Assembly: GCA_050700055.1 (NCBI GenBank)
Contig: JBOHGE010000027.1
Location: 1 to 64,000 of the forward strand
Source: GCA-003244245 sp050700055
GTDB lineage: Bacteria; Actinomycetota; Actinomycetes; Mycobacteriales; Pseudonocardiaceae
Length of the DNA stretch: 64,000 bases
Reading direction: 5' to 3'
The number at the start of each line of letters is the position of its first letter. Position 1 is the first letter of the stretch. Below are positions 31,769 through 40,331 of this stretch, in pieces. The translations under genes and the position numbers were made by a program. The notes below the pieces were generated by a model. That model was not told the DNA's origin, searched no databases, and saw only the letters and a list, made by a program, of their open reading frames with translations.

Positions 31769-33987
31769 CTCCCGACCGACCGTACGGTGCCATCGGGTTG
31801 AACTTCGTTGACAATGTACGCAGCTGAGTCGGGCTCACCGGGATCAGTGAAATCCAGCGGCCCGGAAGGTCCGTCGTAGTCGATATCCTTGTGGTCTTTC
31901 ACGAGCTTCATGCAGGCGTCGAAGCCTGCGCATTTCTCACCGATCTTCGTGACGCCGTTGATCTGCTCCGCGATGGCAGCCGGCGCGTCCGTGTGGGCGA
32001 CAGCCGCCGCAAGCACGGTGATCACCACTGCGTCGTAGGCCTGTGCGGCGTAGGTCAGATCCTGTAGTCCAGGATTGGCCTCTCTCAGCCGCTTCGCGAA
32101 CTCCTCACCCCCACTGTTCGGTGCTGTTCCCCGCATCCCCGCCAAGACTCCCGGATGCTGCGGACTGACCTGACCGGCCAAGGTGTTGGTCATATTAGGG
32201 GCATACACACGTTTACTCGTCGGACCGAGGCCTTCCTTGACCATGTTGGCGAGGATACGGGCGGTCTCCGCGAAGCCGATCAGGACGATCGCGTCAGGGT
32301 TCTTCATTTTGATCCGCTGGATGTCTTTGTCGTGGTCGGGCATGTTCGGGTCGTAAGGGAAAGAGTCGAGTACCTGACCTCCAAATTCCTGGATCGATTT
32401 TCCGGTCGCCTCCCGTAGCGCGTTGCCGTACACGTCATCGCGAGACATCACCACCACCACCGTGGAGTTGCCGTCAGTGACGACGAGCTTGCCGAGCGCG
32501 GGGCCCTCGGCCACGGTTGACGGCGTGGTCCGGAAATAGCGCCCATGGTCGTGGTACGTGGTGAACAACGGCGCTGTGTTCGAGGGCGAAAACATGATCA
32601 CACCTGCGCAGGTGACCTTGTCGATCACCTTGGCGGCCACCGCAGACGTCGAGGGACCGATGATCGCATCCACCCCGCCGCCGGACAGCAGCGCGTCGGT
32701 CGACTGGTCGGCGGTGTCGACAGCGGGGTTGCCCTCGTCGCGTTGATTGGTGCCATCAAGTTTCACGGCGATGCCAGGGATGGCGCCGGCAGCATCGATG
32801 TCCTTCATCGCCAGGTTCACCCCGGCTTCCAGCGCTGGACCCGTGTAAATGAACTGCCCGGTCTTCGGGAGTAATGTCCCGAGCGAGAGCACACCATCGG
32901 CAGGATTAGCGTTGGGTGAACAGGCGATGGGCTCAGCTCCGGGTGGCAAGAATGGCACAGTAGCCAACGCCGCCAAGGCCAACACCATTGCGGGCAGACC
33001 AACCTTGACCAGTCGGCGGTAGCGTTGGCGTCGATGATCCGTAAAGTCGGGTCGCCGGGAGACGCCGCGTAATGCCTTGCCGGCAGCTGCCCGAACGTCG
33101 AGGTCAGTATCGGCGGCACACAGGTGGTCCAAAGCTTGTCTCGCCGTGCGCTTCTGCCCTCCGGGAGGGTCACCGGTCAGCAGGCGCGCTAGACCGTCCA
33201 CCGCCCACAGCCGCTTCCAGAGGAGCTCACTCGCCAAGGCTTGCTCGAGATCAGCCGGCAGTGGTGCCGGCGCATGGGGGTTCTTCGCCAGGGAGAACTG
33301 GCCGCGCATCTCATCCGCCGACCAGGTCGGCGTTTGGTCCGGCGTGTTCTGACGGACCTGGTCGTACACGTATTGATACAGCTCACCGACCGATACCCGA
33401 CCGTCGCCGTCGAGGTCGGCTGCCCCGGTCCGCAAACCTCGGACCACGGCATTGGTGAAGATCGACTCGTAGGCGTACTCCATCTTGTCTGACGCGGTGA
33501 TGACCACGCGGCCACGGCCACCGAGCTGCTCGAGGATCTCCTCGGCGCGGGCGCTGCGCCGGGTGAGACCCCTAGCGAATGCGCCGCTGTAGCAGCAGTC
33601 GAGCAGTAATACGATGCGCTGCGAGCGGCTTTGATCCATCTGCTTGCGCACCCAGCGCGCCGAGATCCCGGTCGAGTCCAGCCGCTCCTTCTTCGTGTTG
33701 GCGGTCACGAAGTAAAGTTGCCCTCGGGAATCCAGGACCCCGTGGCACGAGAAGTAGAGCAACAAGAGATCATCGGGCTTGCGGTCGGCGAAGAACTCCT
33801 CGATTTTCTCGCTGACCGCCCCTGACTGCTCGTTGAACATCGTGTCGACTGCGAAATCACCGATCTCCGGGTCGGCAAGCACAGGTGTCAGCTCGTCGAT
33901 GTCCTGGACCGGCTGCGGCAGTCGTCGAAACCTCGGGTCCTGGTAATCAGAGCAACCGACCAGCAGTGCGACCCTCGCGCAGCTCAT
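31765..33987 (-). CDS. Caspase-like protease fused through a membrane helix to a periplasmic-binding-protein sensor
   Basis: A 740-aa chimera. Residues 1-215 are a C14 caspase-like domain with His82 (FSCHGV) and Cys132 (LLLDCCYSGAF). An EF-hand-like loop DLDGDGRVSVGEL lies at 191-203. Residues ~245-310 are helical, HEAT-like (ASELLWKRLWAVDGLARLLT). A single hydrophobic segment at ~327-349 (LPAMVLALAALATVPFL) is followed by Cys356 and, to the end, a full Peripla_BP_6 domain of the branched-chain amino acid/amide receptor type (LSLGTLLPKTGQFIYTGPAL, AIIGPSTSAVAAKVIDKVTC, AAQAYDAVV). Predicted topology puts the protease in the cytoplasm and the ligand receptor outside. It overlaps its EACC1 partner by 4 nt. 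The stop lies in the dispersed 47-bp repeat. Confidence 0.85.
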   Translation of the reverse strand: MSCARVALLVGCSDYQDPRFRRLPQPVQDIDELTPVLADPEIGDFAVDTMFNEQSGAVSEKIEEFFADRKPDDLLLLYFSCHGVLDSRGQLYFVTANTKKERLDSTGISARWVRKQMDQSRSQRIVLLLDCCYSGAFARGLTRRSARAEEILEQLGGRGRVVITASDKMEYAYESIFTNAVVRGLRTGAADLDGDGRVSVGELYQYVYDQVRQNTPDQTPTWSADEMRGQFSLAKNPHAPAPLPADLEQALASELLWKRLWAVDGLARLLTGDPPGGQKRTARQALDHLCAADTDLDVRAAAGKALRGVSRRPDFTDHRRQRYRRLVKVGLPAMVLALAALATVPFLPPGAEPIACSPNANPADGVLSLGTLLPKTGQFIYTGPALEAGVNLAMKDIDAAGAIPGIAVKLDGTNQRDEGNPAVDTADQSTDALLSGGGVDAIIGPSTSAVAAKVIDKVTCAGVIMFSPSNTAPLFTTYHDHGRYFRTTPSTVAEGPALGKLVVTDGNSTVVVVMSRDDVYGNALREATGKSIQEFGGQVLDSFPYDPNMPDHDKDIQRIKMKNPDAIVLIGFAETARILANMVKEGLGPTSKRVYAPNMTNTLAGQVSPQHPGVLAGMRGTAPNSGGEEFAKRLREANPGLQDLTYAAQAYDAVVITVLAAAVAHTDAPAAIAEQINGVTKIGEKCAGFDACMKLVKDHKDIDYDGPSGPLDFTDPGEPDSAAYIVNEVQPDGTVRSVGS

Positions 33988-34226
33988 CGGTCGGTGTGCC
34001 GGTCGATCCAGGCCTGGATCAGCTCACGCTGGTCTCCCCGGCTGGCCCCGGCGAGCTCCAGCCCATCACCGGCGCGCGTACGGGATCGCGCCTGACCTGC
34101 GGTCGTCTGATCAGCAGACTCGATGTCGAGTTCCAGTAGCTGCCCAACTAGCTTATCCAGTTCTTCAGCGCCGGCTTCCGAGCCCGCGTCAACACACAAT
34201 CCAAGCCGAACAACCCACTCAGCCAT
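33984..34226 (-). CDS. EACC1-like effector-associated small protein, internally shortened
   Basis: ATG at 34226 (MAEWVVRLGLCVDAGSEAGA) gives 80 aa; an alternative ATG at 34268 adds 14 residues. The start resembles effector-associated constant component 1 (EACC1), including the segment EELDKLVGQLLELDIESADQ. The end (ASRGDQRELIQAWIDRH) is also typical, but the membrane-like middle seen in full-length members (~110-130 aa) is missing after GDGLELAG, an in-frame deletion. Its last codons overlap the caspase start (ATGA). In known actinobacterial conflict systems EACC1 accompanies a variable effector such as a caspase or trypsin, so the pairing supports that role. Confidence 0.6.
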   Translation of the reverse strand: MAEWVVRLGLCVDAGSEAGAEELDKLVGQLLELDIESADQTTAGQARSRTRAGDGLELAGASRGDQRELIQAWIDRHTDR

Positions 34227-34608
34227 GAGCTTGTCTTGCTGTCCGGCTATGCGGGCTGCGCAGTCCATGTAACCCCATCAGGTTACCCTACACGTCACAC
34301 TCAGTGCGTTTCCCTGGTACATGAACACCCATCCGAGGCCGACTCGGCCATCCGAAGAGATCAAGTCTCCACCCGCCGGCAGCGCGGGGAACCTCGCGTA
34401 TATAATAGCTTCCTTCCGGGGCAGCTACACAACCTGTGATTTTGTCAACACAACAGCCCCGTGCGACGAAATTTTGCGGTCGCAGTGTATCTGCGCGCGT
34501 ACTTGCCGCCTCGTATAACCGTGACGCGGCCACAGTCAGCCAGCCCGGGGGCGTGATGCCAACAGGTTCCGCAGGCCCCACCTCCTTATCGATCTTTGTT
34601 ATCCACGA
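34227..34608. other. Divergent spacer between the caspase pair and the biosynthetic cluster
   Basis: AT-richer than average with TATAAT at about 34398 on the plus strand but no convincing -35 box. A 65-codon plus-strand frame (34321-34518) ends in a Cys-rich tail but has no ribosome binding site. No other feature is supported. Confidence 0.4.
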
Positions 34609-34623
34609 ATGAGGAGAAATGTC

Positions 34624-35433
34624 ATGTTTCCACTTACTGGTAAATCGTTGCGCCTAGCGCGGTTGTCCCGGCCAGATGATGGCCGGTTCTTGTTCATCCC
34701 ACTCGATCATTCCGTCTCCGATGGTCCCATCGTGAGCGCCACCGGGTTCACCCAGCTGGTTGCGGACATCACCGGCGGTGGCGCCGACGGCATCGTCGTG
34801 CACAAGGGCAGGGCCCGGATGATACCGCCGAGCCTGCTGACGCAGTGCGCGCTCGTGGTGCACCTGAGCGCAAGCACAGCGCACGCACCTGACGCTGACG
34901 CCAAGGTCCTGGTCGGTGACGTCGAGGAGGTGGTCCGGCTGGGTGGTGACGCCGTCAGCGTGCACGTCAACATCGGCTCCGACACGGAGGCGACGCAACT
35001 GGCCGATCTCGGCGCTGTCGCCGCAGCGTGCGACCGGTGGGGCATGCCGCTGATCGCCATGCTGTACCCCCGTGGTCCACGCGTCCACGACCCCACCGAA
35101 CCCAAGTTACTCGCGCACGTCGTCAACATAGCTGCTGACCTCGGCGTTGACATCGTCAAGACCGTTCTTGCCGCACCAGTGGAACGGATGGCGGCAGTGG
35201 TCGCCAGTTCGCCATTGCCGATCATCGTCGCCGGTGGCGGCGGCTCCGAAAAGAGCCTGTTGGAGTTCGCGACATCGGCGATGACCGCAGGTTGCCGCGG
35301 GCTGGCTGTCGGGCGACGGGTGTTCACCAGTCCAGTTCCGCGGCAAAAGGTCCGGGAACTGGCCGCAATCGTCCATAGTCGCGAACCCACGACCGGGCCA
35401 ACGCGGCAACGACAAATGGCAGGTATGTTGTGA
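34624..35433 (+). CDS. DhnA-type aldolase, GriI-like (C7N precursor synthesis)
   Basis: ATG 34624 behind GAGGAG gives 269 aa. It belongs to the class I DhnA aldolases: the N-terminal FLFIPLDHSVSDGP and the Schiff-base Lys179 in DIVKTVL are clear, and the phosphate-binding end reads IIVAGGGG and GLAVGRRVF. GriI and relatives condense aspartate semialdehyde with dihydroxyacetone phosphate to a C7 amino sugar acid. The overlapping next gene is the matching GriH-like cyclase, and this pair is the hallmark of 3-amino-4-hydroxybenzoate (3,4-AHBA) formation. The alternative is ADH synthase in archaeal-type shikimate synthesis, unlikely in an actinomycete cluster. Confidence 0.85.
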   Translation: MFPLTGKSLRLARLSRPDDGRFLFIPLDHSVSDGPIVSATGFTQLVADITGGGADGIVVHKGRARMIPPSLLTQCALVVHLSASTAHAPDADAKVLVGDVEEVVRLGGDAVSVHVNIGSDTEATQLADLGAVAAACDRWGMPLIAMLYPRGPRVHDPTEPKLLAHVVNIAADLGVDIVKTVLAAPVERMAAVVASSPLPIIVAGGGGSEKSLLEFATSAMTAGCRGLAVGRRVFTSPVPRQKVRELAAIVHSREPTTGPTRQRQMAGML

Positions 35434-36539
35434 AGTTCGCCTGGATCGACCTCCGTTCTGTTCCGAGCACGCAGCGTGAGGCGGTCATCGACGCCGCTAT
35501 CCACGCTCGGGTCGACGCGATTGTCGACAGCGACCCCGCAACGCTCGCGACGTTGCCCACCACGGTCAAGCGGGTGCTCGTCGGTGACACCCGACCGGGG
35601 CAGGTATCCGACGACACCCTGATCATGCTGCACGAGGTAGTCGACACCGACCAACTCGGCGTACTGCGCGCATGTCACCGCGATGGCGGGCAGATCACCG
35701 CGGCGCTGGTGAACGTGATCGACGACCCCACCCTGACGTTGGCCTGCGAGGTCGCGGTCGCGCTGCCCTACACGATCGTGCAGTTCCGCGACCCGACAAA
35801 GATTCCGCTGGAGATCGTGATCGCTGCCGCCGACAGCTCACCGGGCCAGCTGATCTGCCAGACCGACAGCCTCGAAGAGGCCCAGATCATCGTCGACGTG
35901 CTGGAGAAGGGGTCAGAGGGTGTCCTGATAGCACCCCGCGATGCCAACGACGTCTTCGCGGTGGTCGAGATGCTCCGCGTCAAGACTCCCGAACTGGCGC
36001 TGGTCACGCTGACCGTCGACTCGATCGAGCACCTCGGCCTCGGTGACCGGGTGTGTATCGACACGTGCACTCACTTCGAAGAGGACGAAGGCATGCTCGT
36101 CGGCTCCTACGCACACGGGTTCATCCTGTGCTGCAGCGAGACTCACCCGCTGCCCTATATGCCAACCCGCCCGTTCCGGATCAACGCGGGCGCACTGCAC
36201 TCCTATGTGCTGGGGCAGGACAATCGCACCAACTACCTCAGCGAGCTGCGGTCGGGCAGCGCGGTGCTCGGCGTCGGCGCCGACGGCCGGACCCGCCGCA
36301 TCGTGGTGGGCCGGATCAAGCTGGAGTCCCGTCCCCTCCTGAGCATTCGGGCTGGCTCGCAAGAAGGCGTCCAGGTCAACTTGATCGTGCAGGACGACTG
36401 GCACGTCCGGGTGCTGGGCCCTGGCGGGGTCGTGTTGAACGTGACTGAGCTCAACCCGGGTGACCAGCTGCTCGGCTACCTCGTCAACGACAAACGCCAC
36501 GTCGGCTGGCCGGTCGGCGAGTTCTGCATCGAGAAGTAG
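35430..36539 (+). CDS. 3-dehydroquinate synthase II-like enzyme, GriH-like 3,4-AHBA synthase
   Basis: GTG 35430 overlaps the aldolase stop (GTGA); 369 aa, the usual DHQ synthase II length. Typical segments are MKFAWIDLRSV, GSEGVLIAPRDANDVFAVVE, RVCIDTCTHFEEDEGMLVGS, PFRINAGALHSYVLGQDNRT NYLSEL and GRIKLESRPLL. In grixazone-, manumycin- and platensimycin-type pathways this family aromatises the aldolase product to 3,4-AHBA. It is co-transcribed with the aldolase upstream and the AMP-forming ligase 36 bp downstream. Confidence 0.85.
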   Translation: MKFAWIDLRSVPSTQREAVIDAAIHARVDAIVDSDPATLATLPTTVKRVLVGDTRPGQVSDDTLIMLHEVVDTDQLGVLRACHRDGGQITAALVNVIDDPTLTLACEVAVALPYTIVQFRDPTKIPLEIVIAAADSSPGQLICQTDSLEEAQIIVDVLEKGSEGVLIAPRDANDVFAVVEMLRVKTPELALVTLTVDSIEHLGLGDRVCIDTCTHFEEDEGMLVGSYAHGFILCCSETHPLPYMPTRPFRINAGALHSYVLGQDNRTNYLSELRSGSAVLGVGADGRTRRIVVGRIKLESRPLLSIRAGSQEGVQVNLIVQDDWHVRVLGPGGVVLNVTELNPGDQLLGYLVNDKRHVGWPVGEFCIEK

Positions 36540-36575
36540 GCCCGGACGCAGCAGCGCGGGGGGACGGGGAGAGCG

Positions 36576-37769
36576 ATGACTGCACAGTGGTGGGGTGCCG
36601 AGCTGCTCGACCACGGTTCGCACGATGCCGTGTTCGCAAGAGCGAGCCGTGACGTCACCTTCGGCACATTGCGGGCGGAGGTGAGGTGGCTCGCCCAACT
36701 ACTGAGCAGGCACGGCATCCAGGCGGGCAATACCGTTGCGCTGCAAGGAACGCGGAGCTTCACCCAGCTGTGGTCGATCTTCGCGCTCTGGTCGCTCGGC
36801 GCGCAGGTGCTGCTGTTCGAGCCGGGCGTGCGCGGGCCGGAACGTGCCGCGTTGCTGAAGATGTGCACGCCCCAGTTCTTCGTGACCATCGGCGGGTTGT
36901 ACCGCCAGACCGACAAGTTCATCGATCAGTGCGAGGTACTCGTCCGCCCGCTGCCCGGTGGCCGGCCCGCGCACTCCGGCCATTGCGTCGTTCAGTTCTC
37001 CTCCGGCACCACGGGGCAGCCCAAGGCGGTCGGCCGTACCTCGGAGTCCCTGCTCGTCGAGCTGGATCGATTGCACACCCTGGACGGACTGCCCAAGGCG
37101 GGTGAGCGGGTCGCGGTGTTGGAGTCCGTGGCGCACTCATTCGGGCTGATCGGCGGGCTGCTGTACACGCTGGACACCGGAGCGACGGCGGTGTTCCCGA
37201 CCGCGCAGACCCCGTACGCCATCGCGCGAGCCGCCGCACTTGCGCACGTGATAATCGGAAATCCGCCGCACTTCGACCAGCTCGTCAACGCAGCCGGCGA
37301 CGTGACACTGCCCGACCTGCGACTTGCGGTGTCCAGCGGGGAAGTGCTCACACCCGAGGTGTACCAGGCCTTCGCCCACCGGTACGGCGTGTCGATCGGC
37401 CAGGCGTACGGGACCACCGAGACCGGGACCATCGCGACCGACCTCGCCGGCATGTTCGGTACGCCGACGATCGGTCTACCGGTGCAGGGCGTGCGGACCC
37501 GCGTGGTCGACGGGGTGCTGGAGGTGCACGTTGCGCAGTCGCCGTACCTGCACCAGGGCCTGCCGTGGGCCGGCGGCTGGATGTCCACGCACGACCTGGT
37601 GACCCGCGATCCCGCGACCGGGGCGCTGCGGATACGCGGCCGGGTCGGCGACGACGGTCACACACAGGTCGACCTGGCGGACAAGCCCTGCGCCAACCGC
37701 TCCCGGCTGCGTGAACACGGGGGCACCCACAACGACACACCACCAGTCACAGGGAGAGATGATGGGTGA
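36576..37769 (+). CDS. AMP-forming acyl/aryl ligase lacking its C-terminal lid domain
   Basis: A 397-aa member of the ANL superfamily. The P-loop VQFSSGTTGQPKAV is at ~145-158 and the A5 motif AYGTTETGTIATD at ~281. Motif A7-A8 begins WMSTHDLVTRD..LRIRGRVGDDG, but the protein then changes to Gln/Asn/Thr-rich sequence and stops. The ~100-residue C-terminal lid with its catalytic lysine is absent. It may still adenylate in trans or may be inactive; adenylation-only ligases are known in related aminobenzoate clusters. A probable substrate is 3,4-AHBA or its hydroxylated form. The stop overlaps the Ada-like gene. Confidence 0.8.
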   Translation: MTAQWWGAELLDHGSHDAVFARASRDVTFGTLRAEVRWLAQLLSRHGIQAGNTVALQGTRSFTQLWSIFALWSLGAQVLLFEPGVRGPERAALLKMCTPQFFVTIGGLYRQTDKFIDQCEVLVRPLPGGRPAHSGHCVVQFSSGTTGQPKAVGRTSESLLVELDRLHTLDGLPKAGERVAVLESVAHSFGLIGGLLYTLDTGATAVFPTAQTPYAIARAAALAHVIIGNPPHFDQLVNAAGDVTLPDLRLAVSSGEVLTPEVYQAFAHRYGVSIGQAYGTTETGTIATDLAGMFGTPTIGLPVQGVRTRVVDGVLEVHVAQSPYLHQGLPWAGGWMSTHDLVTRDPATGALRIRGRVGDDGHTQVDLADKPCANRSRLREHGGTHNDTPPVTGRDDG

Positions 37770-38649
37770 GCGGAAAGCCTATGCGAGCGACGACCAGCGG
37801 TGGCGCGCCGTCCAAGAGCGCGATGAGCAAGCCGACGGCCACTTCTACTCCGTCGTGCGCACCACCGGTGTCTACAGCAGACCCTCGTGTGTGGCCAGGC
37901 CGGCCAGACGGGAGAACGTCCTCTTCTTCTCGACCGTCGAGCAGGCTCGCGCTGCCGGTTATCGGCCGTGCCGCAGGTGCCGTCCCGATGAGCCGGACCT
38001 GCGCGAGCACTACGCGTCCACGGTCACGAAAGCATGCCGGGTGATCGACGAGTCGGCGGAGCCGCCGAGCCTTGACGAGCTCGCGCGCACAGTCGGGTTC
38101 AGCCGGTTCCACTTCCACCGGATGTTCAAGGCACTCACCGGTGTCACCCCGCACGCCTACCTCTCGGCCGGTCGGGCGTGCCGGGTTCGGCGCGAACTGT
38201 CCCGCGCCGAGACGGTGTCCGACGCTATTTACAGCTCCGGTTTCAACTCCAACGGGCATTTCTACGCAGCGTCCTCAGAGATTCTCGGCATGACCCCGAC
38301 GTCGTTTCGTTCCGGCGGGCACGGCGCGATGATCCGCTTCGTGGTGGGGAAATGCTCACTTGGGCCGGTGCTCGTCGCTATCGCGGACAAGGGTGTGTGC
38401 GCAGTGTTGCTCGGCAAAGACCGGCATGCCCTGCCACGTCAGCTCGCCGAGCTGTTCCCCGCAGCGGACTTCGTCGACCCGGACTCGTCGCTCATCGAAC
38501 TGGTGACCGAGACGCTGCGCCGCGCCGAGCCGCCTGTCCTCGGCCGGACGTCACTACCCGCTGATGTGCTGGGTGTCGCACTGCAGCAGCGGGTGCGCCA
38601 AGCGCTGCGAGACGTTCCTGTATTTACCGATGCGCGCCGCGCCGGCTGA
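37762..38649 (+). CDS. Ada-like regulator without either methyl-acceptor cysteine
   Basis: ATG 37762 (GGGAG 5 nt upstream; ATG 37759 is the alternative) gives 295 aa. The Ada zinc domain occupies 1-75, but the position of the methyl-accepting first Cys is Ser39 (GVYSRPSC); the other three Cys ligands, 43, 70 and 73, remain. An AraC-type double helix-turn-helix follows (~100-195: LARTVGFSRFHFHRMFKALT, YSSGFNSNGHFYAASSEILG). The O6-methylguanine methyltransferase part starts (MIRFVVGKCSLGPVLVAIAD) but ends at QALRDVPVFTDARRAG, before the PCHR active site. Both repair activities should be lost while DNA binding is kept. It lies in the biosynthetic operon and may serve as cluster regulator. Confidence 0.85.
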   Translation: MGERKAYASDDQRWRAVQERDEQADGHFYSVVRTTGVYSRPSCVARPARRENVLFFSTVEQARAAGYRPCRRCRPDEPDLREHYASTVTKACRVIDESAEPPSLDELARTVGFSRFHFHRMFKALTGVTPHAYLSAGRACRVRRELSRAETVSDAIYSSGFNSNGHFYAASSEILGMTPTSFRSGGHGAMIRFVVGKCSLGPVLVAIADKGVCAVLLGKDRHALPRQLAELFPAADFVDPDSSLIELVTETLRRAEPPVLGRTSLPADVLGVALQQRVRQALRDVPVFTDARRAG

Positions 38650-38655
38650 TCGTTA

Positions 38656-40260
38656 TTAGCGAGCGCTCGCTGACCAATCGTTACCCGATAGAGTATTCCG
38701 GGTAGCTTTCAAGCCGTCGAATGAATCAAGGTCGGGCACGGTCCATCCGTCAAGATCGTATTCGTTGAGGCATTGATCGGCGAATCCCTTGTAGGCGTCG
38801 AGCTGGCCCGTGGCGGCCTGCGCCATGACAATGTCCGCCCGAATCGCTTCATGATTTCCGGAATAGTTACGCTCGTAGAGCTCGTGCCGGCCGCCGAATT
38901 CAGTCGCAACTGCGTCCCACAGCAGTTTCATGAGCTTGACACGACTCACCGAGTCATAGCCGTTAGAGCCGCGGACGTACTTGTCAAGATATGGGCGAAT
39001 GTTGGGATTCTTGAAATCCTCGGCGCTGGAACTCACGTAGATGAGTCCACTCGCCACGTCTTGCTCGATGATCTCCTTGATTCGTGGGTAGCCGATCGTC
39101 ATAAACCAACGATAGGCGAGACCGTAGTCCAGCCTGGGTAGCAGGGCGCCATCTCGCCACTCCTGAGGGTTGCGTGCCGAAGCATCGCTGAGCGCCCAAA
39201 ACATGTTTCTCCAGGCGATCACCTCACCTACTCGCGCCTGAATTCCCCTGAAGTCCTTAGTGCCGGTCATCTCGACCGCTTTCAGGAGCAGTCCGGCGAT
39301 GAAATCTATCTTCACCGCCAGTCGAATGCAACCTTGGAAAGTGAGTCGTTCGAGAAACCCGGACTGCCGGACGAAGGAATTGACCTGGTCGGGGTCTCCG
39401 TAAAGAAAAACATTCTCCCAGGGAATAAGAACGTGGTCCAAGATGAATATCGTGTCGTTTTCGTCGAGACGACTCGAGAGTGGGTAGTCGAAGGGACTGC
39501 CCATGACAGCGGCGGTCGCGGCGTAGGAAGGACGGCAAATCAGCTTCAGCCCAGGTGTGCCCATCGGCACGGTCGCTACCAACGCGAACTCCCGCTTCTT
39601 CAAAGGGAGTCCGTAGTGTGAGATGAAGTTGAAGTGAGTGATTGCCGACCCGGTCGCCACCACCTTCGCGCCGCTAACGATGAGACCGTTGTCGGTTTCT
39701 TTCTCGACATGCACGAAGACATCTTTAACATCTTCGGCAGGCAAGTGGCGGTCCACCGGAGGGTGCACGATCGCGTGATTCCAGTACAGCACTTTCTCCT
39801 GGGACTCACGGTACCAGCGGCGAGCATTCTCTTGGTAAGGATCGTAGAAGTCCGAGTTTGCGCCCAGAGTGCCCAGGAAACTCGCCTTGTAGTCCGGACT
39901 ACGACCCATCCAGCCATAGGTCAGCCGCGCCCACTCGGCGATCGCCTCGCGGTCCTCAATGAGATCCTGCACACTTCGTGGAGTACGGAAAAACTTGTGA
40001 GTATAACCCTGGCTGCCCGTATCGGTACGGGTGGTCAGTACGGCCCTCTTTTCCGAGTCGTGCAGGGCGTCATAGAGCCGGGCGGTCATCAACGCCGAGT
40101 TGCGAAACGCCGGATGAGTCGTAACATCGCGGACTCGATCCCCATAGATGTAGATTTCCCGGTCATCCCGCAGACTTTCCAAGTACTCGTCACCGGTCAT
40201 TGGACGAGTCTTCCGAACCGCAGCAGCCGAATCGGCTGACATGTCCCGCTGTAGCGTCAT
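38656..40260 (-). CDS. HpaB-family FADH2-dependent aromatic hydroxylase
   Basis: A 534-aa member of the 4-hydroxyphenylacetate 3-monooxygenase large subunit family (TGDEYLESLRDDREIYIYGD, HPAFRNSALMTARLYDALHD, KFFRTPRSVQDLIEDREAIA). The FAD site region DHVLIPWENVFLYGD and the C-terminal KYVRGSNGYDSVSRVKLMKLLWD are present. Such enzymes insert oxygen ortho to a phenol using FADH2 from a separate reductase; the flavin reductase gene at 40332 is next in line upstream. A likely substrate is 3,4-AHBA, as in pathways making 3-amino-2,4-dihydroxybenzoate. AGGAAGAG precedes the ATG. Confidence 0.85.
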   Translation of the reverse strand: MTLQRDMSADSAAAVRKTRPMTGDEYLESLRDDREIYIYGDRVRDVTTHPAFRNSALMTARLYDALHDSEKRAVLTTRTDTGSQGYTHKFFRTPRSVQDLIEDREAIAEWARLTYGWMGRSPDYKASFLGTLGANSDFYDPYQENARRWYRESQEKVLYWNHAIVHPPVDRHLPAEDVKDVFVHVEKETDNGLIVSGAKVVATGSAITHFNFISHYGLPLKKREFALVATVPMGTPGLKLICRPSYAATAAVMGSPFDYPLSSRLDENDTIFILDHVLIPWENVFLYGDPDQVNSFVRQSGFLERLTFQGCIRLAVKIDFIAGLLLKAVEMTGTKDFRGIQARVGEVIAWRNMFWALSDASARNPQEWRDGALLPRLDYGLAYRWFMTIGYPRIKEIIEQDVASGLIYVSSSAEDFKNPNIRPYLDKYVRGSNGYDSVSRVKLMKLLWDAVATEFGGRHELYERNYSGNHEAIRADIVMAQAATGQLDAYKGFADQCLNEYDLDGWTVPDLDSFDGLKATRNTLSGNDWSASAR

Positions 40261-40331
40261 GAGCTCTTCCTTGTCCGGTCAACGACCCCATTGTGAGAAA
40301 ATTATCGTTGCGAGCCATACGGGCCGCGCGG

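Noticed and set aside
34390..34410. TATAAT as a strong promoter for the biosynthetic genes
   Set aside because: No -35 element at proper distance and more than 200 bp before the first gene.
34321..34518. 65-codon plus-strand frame ending in a Cys-rich tail, a possible RiPP precursor
   Set aside because: No ribosome binding site, no modifying enzyme of RiPP type nearby, and poor codon bias.
38658..38671. Palindrome AGCGAGCGCTCGCT as a bidirectional terminator between ada-like and hpaB-like genes
   Set aside because: Lies mostly inside the end of the hydroxylase gene, and has no T-run; not strong enough to annotate.
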